Below, in pieces: positions 8,572 through 17,300 of a DNA stretch of 64,000 bases; position 1 is the stretch's first letter; every line of letters starts with the position of its first letter. Both the position numbers and the translations under genes were made by a program. This DNA comes from JADFXI01 sp963784135. GTDB taxonomy: Bacteria > Nitrospirota > Thermodesulfovibrionia > Thermodesulfovibrionales > Dissulfurispiraceae. The notes beneath the pieces are model-generated. The model made no database searches, was not told the origin of the DNA, and worked only from the letters and a program-made list of their open reading frames with translations. Where the stretch lies: NCBI GenBank assembly GCA_963784135.1, contig CAWAQG010000008.1, positions 186,001 through 250,000 of the forward strand, read 5' to 3'.

Positions 8572-8610
8572 GGCTAAAGAATACCACAAAATCAGACTTG
8601 GTTGTGGCCC

Positions 8611-8988
8611 TCAGTTCCTTTTCCTGGGTTGCTGCTCTTTTGTTTCCTGGCAATCACGGCAGAGCAGGGCAAAGGGAATTACCTTTAACCTTTCCATGCT
8701 TATTTCTTCACCGCAGTCCTCGCAGTAGCCGTAACTTCCTTCATCGAGCCTTTTCAGCGCCAGCTCGATTTTTCTGATACTTGCCAACTGCGAATCGAAC
8801 TGCCTGCAGCTCATATGCTCGAACTGATAGAATACCGAGCAGTCGCCCTCATCTTGTCCCGCGGCAATAGTCTTCCTGTTTTCATCGGACATGAACTTTT
8901 TCATCCCGACAACGGAGTTTCTGATAATCTCATCTTTTTTCTCATGCAGCATCTTCCTGAAGTTGTCCCTTGACGATTGTTCCGGCAT
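8611..8988 (-). CDS. DksA/TraR-family zinc-finger protein
   Basis: A 125-residue protein with an N-terminal helical hairpin (coiled-coil) and a C4 zinc finger, CEDCGEEIS plus LLCRDCQ. This is the arrangement of DksA/TraR proteins that enter the RNA polymerase secondary channel and, with ppGpp, adjust promoter activity. The motif LKRLDEGSYGYCEDCG is typical. The coiled-coil tip usually carries two acidic residues; SDENRK near residue 35 and GQDEGDC near residue 45 are acidic, but I cannot say whether the geometry matches DksA itself. The start has a GGGGGG ribosome binding site. It stands alone. Confidence 0.85.
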   Translation of the reverse strand: MPEQSSRDNFRKMLHEKKDEIIRNSVVGMKKFMSDENRKTIAAGQDEGDCSVFYQFEHMSCRQFDSQLASIRKIELALKRLDEGSYGYCEDCGEEISMERLKVIPFALLCRDCQETKEQQPRKRN

Positions 8989-9213
8989 ATGCCCCCCTTT
9001 TACTTCAAACGAATTGTTAAACTCAGTACGGCAGAACTAAGGGAATTCTTTAATATGACTTAACTATACACAGACATCATTAAAACACAATTACAATCAG
9101 ATTAAAAAATTGTTACAAGACGTAACTTAATGAATTTAAGGATTATTTTATTAATTAGGCGACATAATTGGGTAGTTGGCCGCTTCAATAATTTTGATAA
9201 TATAAAATAAACG

Positions 9214-9396
9214 GCAGGAGAAGGGTAGTACTTATTTTTCGACGCGATGCACGGGTCTACTCTAAAGGGGGCGAGTAACGCCGAGCCCCAACTGAGAACT
9301 GATTCGGATATTGCTGATAGGAAAGGCACTGGAATTGCCGACGAAAGTAGTTTCAGCGCGGCGAAAAATAAGTACTACCTTTCTCCTGCCTTCCTT
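9214..9396. repeat. Structured repeated element, copy 1 (candidate ncRNA or non-autonomous element)
   Basis: 33-bp inverted arms (9214-9246 and 9357-9389, one G-U and one mismatch) enclose a 110-bp core, followed by CTTCCTT. The second copy is at 32321-32502. Between copies the arms differ by compensatory changes (three T-A or A-T pairs become C-G or G-C). The core keeps GATGCACGGGTCTACT, a GGGGC...GCCCC stem, and CTACT/AGTAG that could pair. Both copies lie right after the stop of a minus-strand gene. No family is recognised; transcript strand is unknown. An apparent minus-strand peptide reading is conserved but is better explained by the structure. Confidence 0.7.
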
Positions 9397-9414
9397 GGAA
9401 AAAAGGTCTGGAGG

Positions 9415-10233
9415 TTATGTTTTTGGGCTGTATTGGCGTTTCAACCATCTGCTGAGGCCGTCGAGTCCGGGGAAGAGCACCCTTTCGGTCACGTTTGCCT
9501 GGTCGAGCTTGTCGCGGATCTCCCATTTAAGCGCTGCGGGGATGATGATCTTGCGCCATATATCAGGATGTTTTTTCAGCCAGCTGCTCAAGACATCTGT
9601 CGGGCCGGACATTACCGAAAAGAATGCGAACTGGTTCACTATTCTGTCGTCAATAGACGGAGGCTCGAAAAAAACTACAAAATCATTTTTGCAGAGTTCG
9701 GCCAATTCTATAAGTGATTTGACCGATTCCGAAAGCATCCCCACTGTGAATACGTTTGCTCCCTCAAGTTCCAGTTTCTCCCTGAGTTTTTTGGGGAGTT
9801 CCAGATGAGCTTTGACATAATTGACCGCCCATATAACGCCATCCGTATCAAACTTTTCAATATTTGCCGTGGCAAAGTGGAGTGCAATAAACGGGGAATA
9901 TGTCCAGTCAAGGAGTCTTGTAGGCAGTCCGTAGTGCTGCGCCACTGAAAGCCAGTGCCATATCGAGTCGCTTTCAACGACATTGCGGTGAGCGTACTTC
10001 CTGAAGTTCCTGAGAAGGTGCCGTTCAAGCCCGGCGTATTTGCCGTGCAGGCGTATCAATGTTGTCTCCAGTCTGTACGCGGCATCGGAAAGGCCGCGAA
10101 AAGCGTAACGGGACCGAAAACGACCGAGTTCCGGGTTCCAGGAATCTTTGAAGAGCTGGTCCTGCAACTCGTTCCAGCAACTGACTCGTACTTCGCTGAC
10201 TGGGCCTATGAGACTTGGCTTATTTTTTCCCAT
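9415..10233 (-). CDS. FRG-domain protein
   Basis: Carries the FRG domain, named for its F/Y-R-G motif: here YAFRGLSD (residues 43-50), then LSVAQHYGLPTRLLDWTYSP and IALHFAT, which are the best conserved blocks of the family. FRG proteins are scattered through bacterial accessory regions and phages; the biochemical activity is not firmly established. The start codon lies 28 bp inside the end of the dynamin-like gene, so the two are co-translated as one unit. Length 272 residues. It is probably the effector or partner of the GTPase (inference). Ends 20 bp from the structured repeat element. Confidence 0.8.
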   Translation of the reverse strand: MGKNKPSLIGPVSEVRVSCWNELQDQLFKDSWNPELGRFRSRYAFRGLSDAAYRLETTLIRLHGKYAGLERHLLRNFRKYAHRNVVESDSIWHWLSVAQHYGLPTRLLDWTYSPFIALHFATANIEKFDTDGVIWAVNYVKAHLELPKKLREKLELEGANVFTVGMLSESVKSLIELAELCKNDFVVFFEPPSIDDRIVNQFAFFSVMSGPTDVLSSWLKKHPDIWRKIIIPAALKWEIRDKLDQANVTERVLFPGLDGLSRWLKRQYSPKT

Positions 10234-12746
10234 AAATCGCTAAAGCGGTCAATCCCTTTCCCGGCCTCTTTTAAAAATTCTATTTTGTATTTTATTTCCT
10301 CTCGAAGGGTGTTCAGGTCACGGATAAATGCATAAAAAATATCCTTGTAGGCAGAACTAAAACAGAGCATCGACTCCGAAATCGATTGTTCCAGATTAGA
10401 GAGATGGCTCGTTATGTGAGATAATAATTGATCGTGCATACATTCAATTTGCTGAAGGGTAGCATCTTCAAGCCCTTTCCTTACCAGGAAGATGGACTTC
10501 TTCAGTTTTATTTCGTCGAAAGTGAAGTCCCCGGTTTTTATGTCGATAAAACCGAATGACAGCACTAAAAGCAGAAATCCCAGGAGGCCTCTCTTTTTTA
10601 CCAACCTGTCTTTAATAAGCGCCTGGGTAAAAATATCGTCAAGTTTTATTTTTACCGGGGGGAAGCAAAATCCGGTAAACTCATCCGAAATCTTCGGCAG
10701 AGAAATATCGTCGTTCTGCAGCCTGTAATTCTTGTTTAAATACTCATTAAGCATGGCGATCTTTTCATCCATTGCATGTCTGTGTTCTTCAAGCGTATTG
10801 TTCTTTTCGGACACCTCCCGGGCCAGGTTCCCCTTATATTTGCCGAGGACCGGCGCGTACAATTTCTCAATGACAGATTTATCGATCGAGTAAATGATGC
10901 CGTCGGTAGCCGGTGTCCTGCCGTTTCGCTGGAAAGACAAGAGTTCTTCGCCTGTCAAAGACTTAAAGATTTTTGTCAATTGCCTTACACAACTATCGAG
11001 TTGCAAAGTCAGCACTTTGCGGAGGGATTTTTGGGCCAGGCCCAGGTCCTTCGCGATATTTGCCAGCAGAGGCCCTGCGGTGATGCCCTGCCCGGATGAC
11101 GGGATGACTGTCTCAATGAAGTGTGTTATCTCATGGATTATCTCATCGAGCTTTATATTGTCCTGCTCCAGGTGTTTAAGCAAATTATCTATAAAGATGT
11201 TCCGGAAATCATCAAGTTTTTTGTTGACAATGGACATTTTATGATTCAGGAGTTCAATCTGGGCTTTTTCGATCGATATATAATTGATATAACGCATGAG
11301 CTGTTCGAATCCGCTCTTCTCCTTAAGGTCCTGCAAAGTTGCATCCTCTTTCCCGTGAAACCACCTCAGGTTTCTTATCTGGTTGTCAAGGAACGAAAGC
11401 ACGGTCATATCATCCTTGCCCTGATGCAGCAGCAGACACTGGTCGAGTTGCTCCCGGAGCTCTTTGCCGTTAACGGTATCAAGGCCGGCGCAGCCCTCGG
11501 TTTGGGGCGCCTTTAACGCATAGAGGTATTGCAGTGCGGAAAGACCGAAAATAACGATGCCCCTGTACCCCAACTCTTTAAGCTTCGTCCTCAGAAAATC
11601 AATAAACCGCAAGCCTGATTTCTTCTCTTCGCTCAAATACATGAGGTCGAGTTTGTTGACAACAACTATAAAGGAATAGAATTTTTGGTGTTCTTCGAAA
11701 ACATTTTTTATGTCCCTGAGAAACTCTTCCTCGCTGGTTGTGAGATATTTGGAATAGTCGATTATAAAGAGGATGACATCGGCTTCCTGGATCCATTTGT
11801 AGGCGATCTCCCTGTGATGGCTCCCCGCAAGGTCCGGGCCCGGGGTATCGATAATGGTGTAAGGGAAAGTGCCGTTTTGCCTCGGCACATACCTAATGTT
11901 CATGGCATCATTAGAGTGATCGATCTCAGTGCCGGTATGAATATTCCTGAATTCTCTCAGGACATACTGTTTTAGCGAGGCAGGGCTGTCGAAAGATGTG
12001 GTGTTATTCTTATAGAAAAGTGAAATCGTGCCGTTGTTGCTTTTCTTGTATATACAGGTCGTGAAAGTTGGGAGTTCTATGCTTGTCGGCGTGTAATCAT
12101 CTCCGAGAAGGCAATTAACGACAGCGCTTTTCCCCGATTTCTTCAGCGCCATTATCGCTACTTTCAGGTCCTTCACCTGCATTTCCCTGAGTGTCTCCCC
12201 AATATCGGAGAAAATGTGGAGGATGGCATTTTTATGTACTTTCATCGAAGCGTCGACCTGAGCATTGTATGTCGCAGCCCTCGCATCCTCAATAGATATC
12301 TTCAGTTCCTCGGAGGTCTTTAAAAAAACCTCCATTCTTCGGATTGCGGCTTCTTCGTTTTGCAGCATCACTTCGATATCGATATCAAGGTAGAGCAGTT
12401 GCTGAATGATCTCGCTCAGCAACTCCTTATCGTCCGTATCCAGGATAAACCGGCAGCGTGCGAGCTTGTCTTCGTCCAGGTAGCGGACCAGCTCACTGAA
12501 GCGTTCAGGTCTCAGAAGGACCTCGCCCGTGGTTTTGTCTTTGAGAAAGGTGCTGCAGCCGAATGAGAGCTCTCTTGCGACCCTTATTTTATGGATGGAT
12601 TTCCCATCCAACCCTGCGTTGTCTATGAATTGGAAAAGAGGAACGTTGCCGTCAAGAAGAATTTTTTTGTCTACAAGGGAAAGAATGCCTTGCGCTGAGG
12701 AACTGTCAGGCGTATAGAAGGCGCTATCGATTTTGACTACATCCAA
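10206..12746 (-). CDS. Dynamin-like GTPase
   Basis: Large (846-residue) bacterial dynamin-family GTPase. A ~190-residue N-terminal region of unknown type precedes the GTPase domain. G-motifs visible: P-loop ALKKSGKS (200-207), DTPGP (300-304) and NKLD (364-367). The rest is mostly helical and coiled-coil, as in dynamin stalks. A hydrophobic stretch (RGLLGFLLLVLSFGFI, around residue 700-720) could act as a membrane-insertion paddle. Bacterial dynamins remodel or protect membranes and some act against phage. Pairing with an overlapping FRG-domain gene suggests a two-gene defence module (inference). No strong ribosome binding site was seen before the ATG. Confidence 0.8.
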   Translation of the reverse strand: MDVVKIDSAFYTPDSSSAQGILSLVDKKILLDGNVPLFQFIDNAGLDGKSIHKIRVARELSFGCSTFLKDKTTGEVLLRPERFSELVRYLDEDKLARCRFILDTDDKELLSEIIQQLLYLDIDIEVMLQNEEAAIRRMEVFLKTSEELKISIEDARAATYNAQVDASMKVHKNAILHIFSDIGETLREMQVKDLKVAIMALKKSGKSAVVNCLLGDDYTPTSIELPTFTTCIYKKSNNGTISLFYKNNTTSFDSPASLKQYVLREFRNIHTGTEIDHSNDAMNIRYVPRQNGTFPYTIIDTPGPDLAGSHHREIAYKWIQEADVILFIIDYSKYLTTSEEEFLRDIKNVFEEHQKFYSFIVVVNKLDLMYLSEEKKSGLRFIDFLRTKLKELGYRGIVIFGLSALQYLYALKAPQTEGCAGLDTVNGKELREQLDQCLLLHQGKDDMTVLSFLDNQIRNLRWFHGKEDATLQDLKEKSGFEQLMRYINYISIEKAQIELLNHKMSIVNKKLDDFRNIFIDNLLKHLEQDNIKLDEIIHEITHFIETVIPSSGQGITAGPLLANIAKDLGLAQKSLRKVLTLQLDSCVRQLTKIFKSLTGEELLSFQRNGRTPATDGIIYSIDKSVIEKLYAPVLGKYKGNLAREVSEKNNTLEEHRHAMDEKIAMLNEYLNKNYRLQNDDISLPKISDEFTGFCFPPVKIKLDDIFTQALIKDRLVKKRGLLGFLLLVLSFGFIDIKTGDFTFDEIKLKKSIFLVRKGLEDATLQQIECMHDQLLSHITSHLSNLEQSISESMLCFSSAYKDIFYAFIRDLNTLREEIKYKIEFLKEAGKGIDRFSDLWEKISQVS

Positions 12747-12932
12747 GTTCCCGGTCCCCGGAGAAGCTCCCCCACAGCATTAGATAATATATTGTCGTTT
12801 TCCGGTATTATTATCTTCTTCAGCATGGTCCCACCCGGGCATCAGTATTTTCATTTATGCCTTCTTGTAAACTTTAACATATGCCGGAAAATGTTTCCAG
12901 CAATTTTGCGTTGACAAAGTGCAATTTAATAC

Positions 12933-12961
12933 TTGACGATGTTCAGCGAACTTGTTAATAT
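12933..12961 (+). promoter_or_regulatory. Sigma-70-like promoter of the SWIB/H1-like gene
   Basis: TTGACG (12933-12938), a 17-bp spacer, then TAATAT (12956-12961). It lies about 40 bp before the start codon, which is preceded by AAGGAGG. A second TTGACA at 12911 lies upstream. Predicted by eye. Confidence 0.5.
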
Positions 12962-13001
12962 TTCATAGACGAAATGCATTATAAAAATTAAGGAGGCAGG
13001 A

Positions 13002-13370
13002 ATGGCAACAAAGAAACCGGTTGCGAAGAAAGCGGCAACAAAAAAGGCTACTGCAAAGAAACCGGCTGCAAAGAAAACCGTTGCGAAGAAGCCGGCTGCA
13101 AAGAAGGCAAAGACAAAGAGGGCTCCGAATCCGGCTTTCATGAAGGCCATGAATATCAGCCCTGCTCTGGCCAGGGTCGTGGGAAGCAAGCCCCTCCCCA
13201 GGACAGAGGTTGTCAAGAAGTTGTGGGAGTACATCAAGAAGAACAGGCTGCAGGATTCGGTCAACAAGAGGAACATCAATGCTGACGGAAACCTCAAAGA
13301 AGTTTTCGGGGGTAAGGGGACTGTCACAATGTTTGAGATGACCAAGCTGGTCAACAAGCATTTAAGCTAA
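13002..13370 (+). CDS. SWIB/MDM2-domain protein with histone H1-like tail
   Basis: A 122-residue basic protein. The N-terminal ~42 residues are lysine/alanine/proline repeats (KKPAAKK-type) like histone H1 tails. The C-terminal ~75 residues form a SWIB/MDM2 fold (ISPALARVVGSKPLPRTEVV, then KKLWEYIKKNRLQD). Similar two-part proteins are known from Chlamydiae and several environmental phyla, and are thought to bind DNA as nucleoid proteins; that role is inferred here. It has its own promoter, a strong AAGGAGG site and a terminator, so it is a monocistronic, probably well-expressed gene. Confidence 0.88.
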   Translation: MATKKPVAKKAATKKATAKKPAAKKTVAKKPAAKKAKTKRAPNPAFMKAMNISPALARVVGSKPLPRTEVVKKLWEYIKKNRLQDSVNKRNINADGNLKEVFGGKGTVTMFEMTKLVNKHLS

Positions 13371-13392
13371 ACTAAAATCATCAGTATCTGAT

Positions 13393-13434
13393 AAGAAAGG
13401 CAGTATACAGGGCCACCTGTACTGCCTTTCTTAA
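13393..13434 (+). terminator. Rho-independent terminator of the SWIB/H1-like gene
   Basis: Long near-perfect hairpin: AAGAAAGGCAGTATACAGG pairs with the CCTGTACTGCCTTTCTT side and is followed by T-rich sequence. It starts about 20 bp after the stop codon. Symmetry with flanking A and T runs suggests bidirectional function. Confidence 0.75.
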
Positions 13435-13484
13435 TTTAATGGCTATGCATTTGACACCACCATTGCAAACCATAAGTGTGATTT

Positions 13485-13553
13485 GTCATTCCCGTGGAAA
13501 CGGGAATCCATTTTTTCAAAAGTTAATGGATACCCGCCTTCGCGGGTATGACG
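13485..13553. repeat. Dispersed GTCATTCCCG inverted repeat
   Basis: GTCATTCCCGTGGAAACGGG and the facing CCCGCCTTCGCGGGTATGAC enclose two opposed ATCCA/TGGAT units. It belongs to the same family as copies near 2245, 3875, 53013, 54910, 56238 and 60489. The surrounding 13435-13720 has no gene. Confidence 0.8.
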
Positions 13554-13718
13554 TATGCTGGCGTCAAATCCACTGCCTTTCTTAATTTTTCGGTGGTGGG
13601 CAAACCCTTGTGCGTGAAACATCAAGCTAACGATTATAACTCTATGAAAAAGGACTGTAATAGTCCTTATTCGAGTCTATACCTGCTTTTTTCAGCCTTT
13701 TTCCTGCATTTCCCGGCA

Positions 13719-13748
13719 TTGTCAATGTCCCTTGCGAAGAAATAAAAT
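13719..13748 (+). promoter_or_regulatory. Possible hsp20 promoter
   Basis: TTGTCA (13719-13724), an 18-bp spacer and TAAAAT (13743-13748), about 25 bp before the start codon of the small heat-shock gene. It looks like sigma-70; no CIRCE inverted repeat or sigma-32 pattern was seen. Confidence 0.4.
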
Positions 13749-13773
13749 ATAATTAAGAAAGGGGGTACATGAC

Positions 13774-14256
13774 ATGACAAGCGCAAGAGAGTTAGTCAGA
13801 AGCGAGAGATCGAGAATGATTACGCCTTTTGACGAAATCGAAAGGTGGTTCGAGGACATGTGGTCGAGGCCGTCTGCGCTTCTTGCTTCATCGTTATGGC
13901 CCGCTGGCCGTTTAACAGAACTTGGGGAGTTTTCTCCTTCTGTTGATATGTTTATAGACGGCAACGAGCTGGTGCTCAAGGCTGATCTGCCTGGCGTCAG
14001 GAAGGAAGATATCAACATCGACATTGCTGACACCATGCTGACCATCTCGGGCGAGAAGAAGATAGAAGAGAAGATCGAAACCGACACGTGCTACAGCTTT
14101 GAGAGGTCTCGTGGCAGCTTCGTTCGCAGGTTTGAGCTGCCGGAGGGCACGGACACGGACAAAGTGAAGGCGCACCTCGAAAACGGTGTCCTTGAAGTAA
14201 GGATCCCGAAAACTGAAAATGTTGTAAGCAAGACAAAGAAAATCACGATTAACTGA
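13774..14256 (+). CDS. Hsp20/alpha-crystallin small heat-shock protein
   Basis: ATP-independent holdase chaperone that binds unfolding proteins and assembles into oligomers. The alpha-crystallin domain spans about residues 45-145 (SPSVDMFIDGNELVLKADLP through LENGVLEVRIPK), with the conserved A-x-L/NGVL motif. The C-terminal tail lacks a clear I-x-I but has the KITIN end typical of the family. The N-terminus resembles the class with an FDEIERWFEDMW segment. Length 160. AAGGGGG precedes the ATG and a terminator follows, so it is monocistronic. Confidence 0.92.
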   Translation: MTSARELVRSERSRMITPFDEIERWFEDMWSRPSALLASSLWPAGRLTELGEFSPSVDMFIDGNELVLKADLPGVRKEDINIDIADTMLTISGEKKIEEKIETDTCYSFERSRGSFVRRFELPEGTDTDKVKAHLENGVLEVRIPKTENVVSKTKKITIN

Positions 14257-14262
14257 CTGTTT

Positions 14263-14288
14263 ACTCCCCGGAAATTCTCCGGGGAGTC
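14263..14288 (+). terminator. Rho-independent terminator after hsp20
   Basis: Stem ACTCCCCGGA / TCCGGGGAGT around an AATTC loop, followed by CTCTTATCTT. The T tract is short and interrupted. Confidence 0.6.
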
Positions 14289-14343
14289 TCTTATCTTCCT
14301 GTTGCGGATTGACTAAGATAATCCTTAAACGGTACAATTTTTC

Positions 14344-17300
14344 ATGCAGCATTCTTATTTTGTTCCCCTCCATTTGCATACTGAGTACAGCCTTCTGGAC
14401 GGTGCAATAAAAATAGATGAGCTTATTGAGCAGGCCGCAGCCTATAAAATGCCTGCCCTGGCCATCACCGACCACGGGAATCTCTGCGGCGCTGTCGAAT
14501 TTTACAAGAAGGCGGTAAAAAGGGGGATAAAACCTATTATCGGCTGTGAGGTATATGTTGCTCCCGGCAGCCGTTTTGACAGGACAAAAACAAATCTGGA
14601 CAGCAATCTGGCTGAAGAAGCGGCTTTTCACCTGATTCTTCTTGCACGGGACAGTGCCGGCTATAAGAACCTCACCACTCTTGTTACAAAGGCATACCTT
14701 GAGGGTTTCTATTACAAACCGAGGATCGATAAAGATATTCTTGAACAATACAGCGGCGGGCTTATAGGCTTAAGCGCGTGCCTCAAGGGCGAGGTGCCCT
14801 ATTATCTCAGGTACGGCAATCAGGACAAGGCGCGCGAAGCAGCCTTGCGGTACAAGAACATTCTGGGCCCTGAGAATTTTTATTTGGAGATCCAGCATAA
14901 CGGTCTTCCCGAACAGGATGCGGTCAACAGGCAGCTCATTGAGCTTGCGGGTGAGCTTCATATTCCCCTCGTTGCCACAAACGATTGCCATTACCTGAAG
15001 AAAGAGGACGCACGCGCCCATGATATCCTCCTCTGCATCCAGACCGGGAAGACTGTTAAGGATGTGAAACGGCTTAAAATGGCAACGGATGAATTTTATT
15101 TTAAATCTCCGGACGAAATGAAAAATGCCTTCCGTGAGGTGCCTGAGGCCATAGACAATACACGGCTGATTGCGGAGCGGTGCAATCTCGAATTCTCGTT
15201 AGGCAGGAGCTTGCTGCCCAGGTACGAGGCGCCTGAGGGGACAACTCCCGACAAATACCTTGAAGCGCTTGCTGCAAAGGGGCTTCAGGCAAAGATGAAG
15301 GACGCCATCCCTGTAAACTATACCGACCGGCTTGCCATGGAGCTTAATGTAATAAAAAAGATGGGATATGCCTCTTATTTTCTTATTGTCTGGGATTTTA
15401 TCAGTTACGCGCGAAGCCGCGACATCCCTGTAGGACCAGGCAGGGGGTCTGCAGCAGGCAGCCTTGTCGCCTACTGCCTTGATATCACCGAGATCGACCC
15501 TATCAAATACAATCTCCTTTTTGAGCGTTTCCTAAATCCTGAGAGGATCAGCATGCCGGATATAGATGTGGATTTTTGCAAGGACAGACGGCAGGAAGTT
15601 ATAGATTATGTTGCCGGAAAATATGGGGTTGACCATGTCGCCCAAATTATCACCTTCGGGACTATGGCGGCAAAGGCAGCCATTCGTGACGTAGGCAGAG
15701 TGCTGGACATCCCCTATGCGGAAGTGGACCGCATTGCAAAACTTGTCCCTGCCAACAATGTGACTATCAATGATGCGATCAAACTGGAGCCTCAACTAAA
15801 GGAACTTTATAACAACAACCAGACCGTAAAAGAGCTGCTGGATATTGCAACGAGACTCGAAGGGCTTTCGCGCCATGCCTCCACGCATGCCGCAGGCGTG
15901 GTAATTGCTCCGGAGCCGCTGACCGACTTTACCGCGCTGTATAAAAACCCCTCGGAAAGCACCGTTACCACGCAGTTCGATATGGGGGCGATCGAAAGCG
16001 TGGGCCTGCTGAAATTTGACTTCCTCGGGTTGAAGACGCTGACTGTTCTGAACAAGACAGTGGAATACATAAAACAGCAGGGCAAGCAGCTGGTCCTCTC
16101 TGAAATCCTGCTCGATGATGAAGCTACATATAAGCTCCTCAGCTCCGGCGAGACCACCGGCATTTTCCAGCTTGAAAGCGACGGGATGCGGGACATACTT
16201 GTAAAAATGCATCCTAACCGTTTTGAAGACCTCATAGCCCTTGTTGCCTTATACCGGCCCGGACCTATAGGCAGCGGCATGATAGATGATTTTATAAAAA
16301 GGAAGAGGGGTGAAACAGAGGTTGAATATGAATTGCCCCAGCTGAAAGCGATTCTCGATGAGACATACGGAGTCATTCTTTATCAGGAACAGGTCATGAG
16401 AATTGCGAACAGAATAGCAAACTTTTCCCTGGGGCAGGCAGACCTGCTGAGGAGGGCCATGGGAAAGAAGAAGCCCGAGGAAATGGAAAAGCAGAAAGAA
16501 GTCTTTATAAGCGGGGCCGTTGCCAACGGCGTCCCCGAGAGAAAGGCTGCACGGCTTTTCGAGCTTATGGCTTTTTTTGCCGAGTACGGCTTTAATAAAT
16601 CCCATTCCGCCGCTTATGCCTATCTTGCATACCAGACAGCGTATTTGAAGGCCCACTATCCGGTCGAGTTCATGACTGCGAACCTGAGTGTGGATATGGG
16701 CGACACCGACAAAGTGGTGAAGCTTATCAACGAATGCAGGAGCATGGCGATAGAGATACTGCCGCCGGACATTAACATGAGCGAACGCGAATTCAGGATT
16801 TTCGGCAATTTAGTGCGGTTCGGACTTGAAGCAGTCAAAGGCGTAGGCTCTGCCGCTATCGAGGTGATGCTCAAGGAAAGGCAGAACGGCACTTTCACAT
16901 CATTCGGCGATTTCCTGAAACGTGTCGACAATAAACGGGTGAACAAGAAGGTCATTGAAAGCCTTATCAAAGCGGGGGCTTTCGACTCGCTTTATAAGGG
17001 CAGCGGTGAAGCATCCCCGGACCAGCTGCGTACGGCGCATGACGCAACACCTAATTGGGCGAGGGCAAAAGCTATGGAGACGTTCTCCTCTCCTTCGCGG
17101 GGCAACGGCCTCGGCCCAGGGCTATTTGGAGAGGCTGATTCAGATGACGATATGCTGCAGCCCTGGGATGAAAAAACGCTGCTTCAGTATGAGAAAGAGG
17201 CCCTCGGCTTTTATATTTCAGGCCATCCGCTGTCCCGGTACCGGAGGATGCTCACTACGATAGACGTTAACAGGATTTCCGATATTGCGGACAAGGAGGA

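Noticed and set aside
9102..9329. Minus-strand reading frame with a peptide conserved in the second copy (LSWGSALLAPF, VDPCIASKNK)
   Set aside because: The same DNA forms an arm-core-arm structure with compensatory arm changes in both copies, and the frame has no ribosome binding site. Conservation is better explained by the element itself.
9214..9396. Retron msr-msd or riboswitch interpretation of the structured element
   Set aside because: No reverse transcriptase gene adjoins either copy, and no known aptamer consensus is recognisable.
13005..13130. Tandem repeat in the SWIB/H1-like gene as a mobile or regulatory repeat
   Set aside because: It is the coding sequence of the lysine/alanine tail and is in frame.
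13912..14748. Long minus-strand frame across hsp20 and dnaE
   Set aside because: It lies antisense to two clear genes, spans a terminator, and has no ribosome binding site or recognisable domain.
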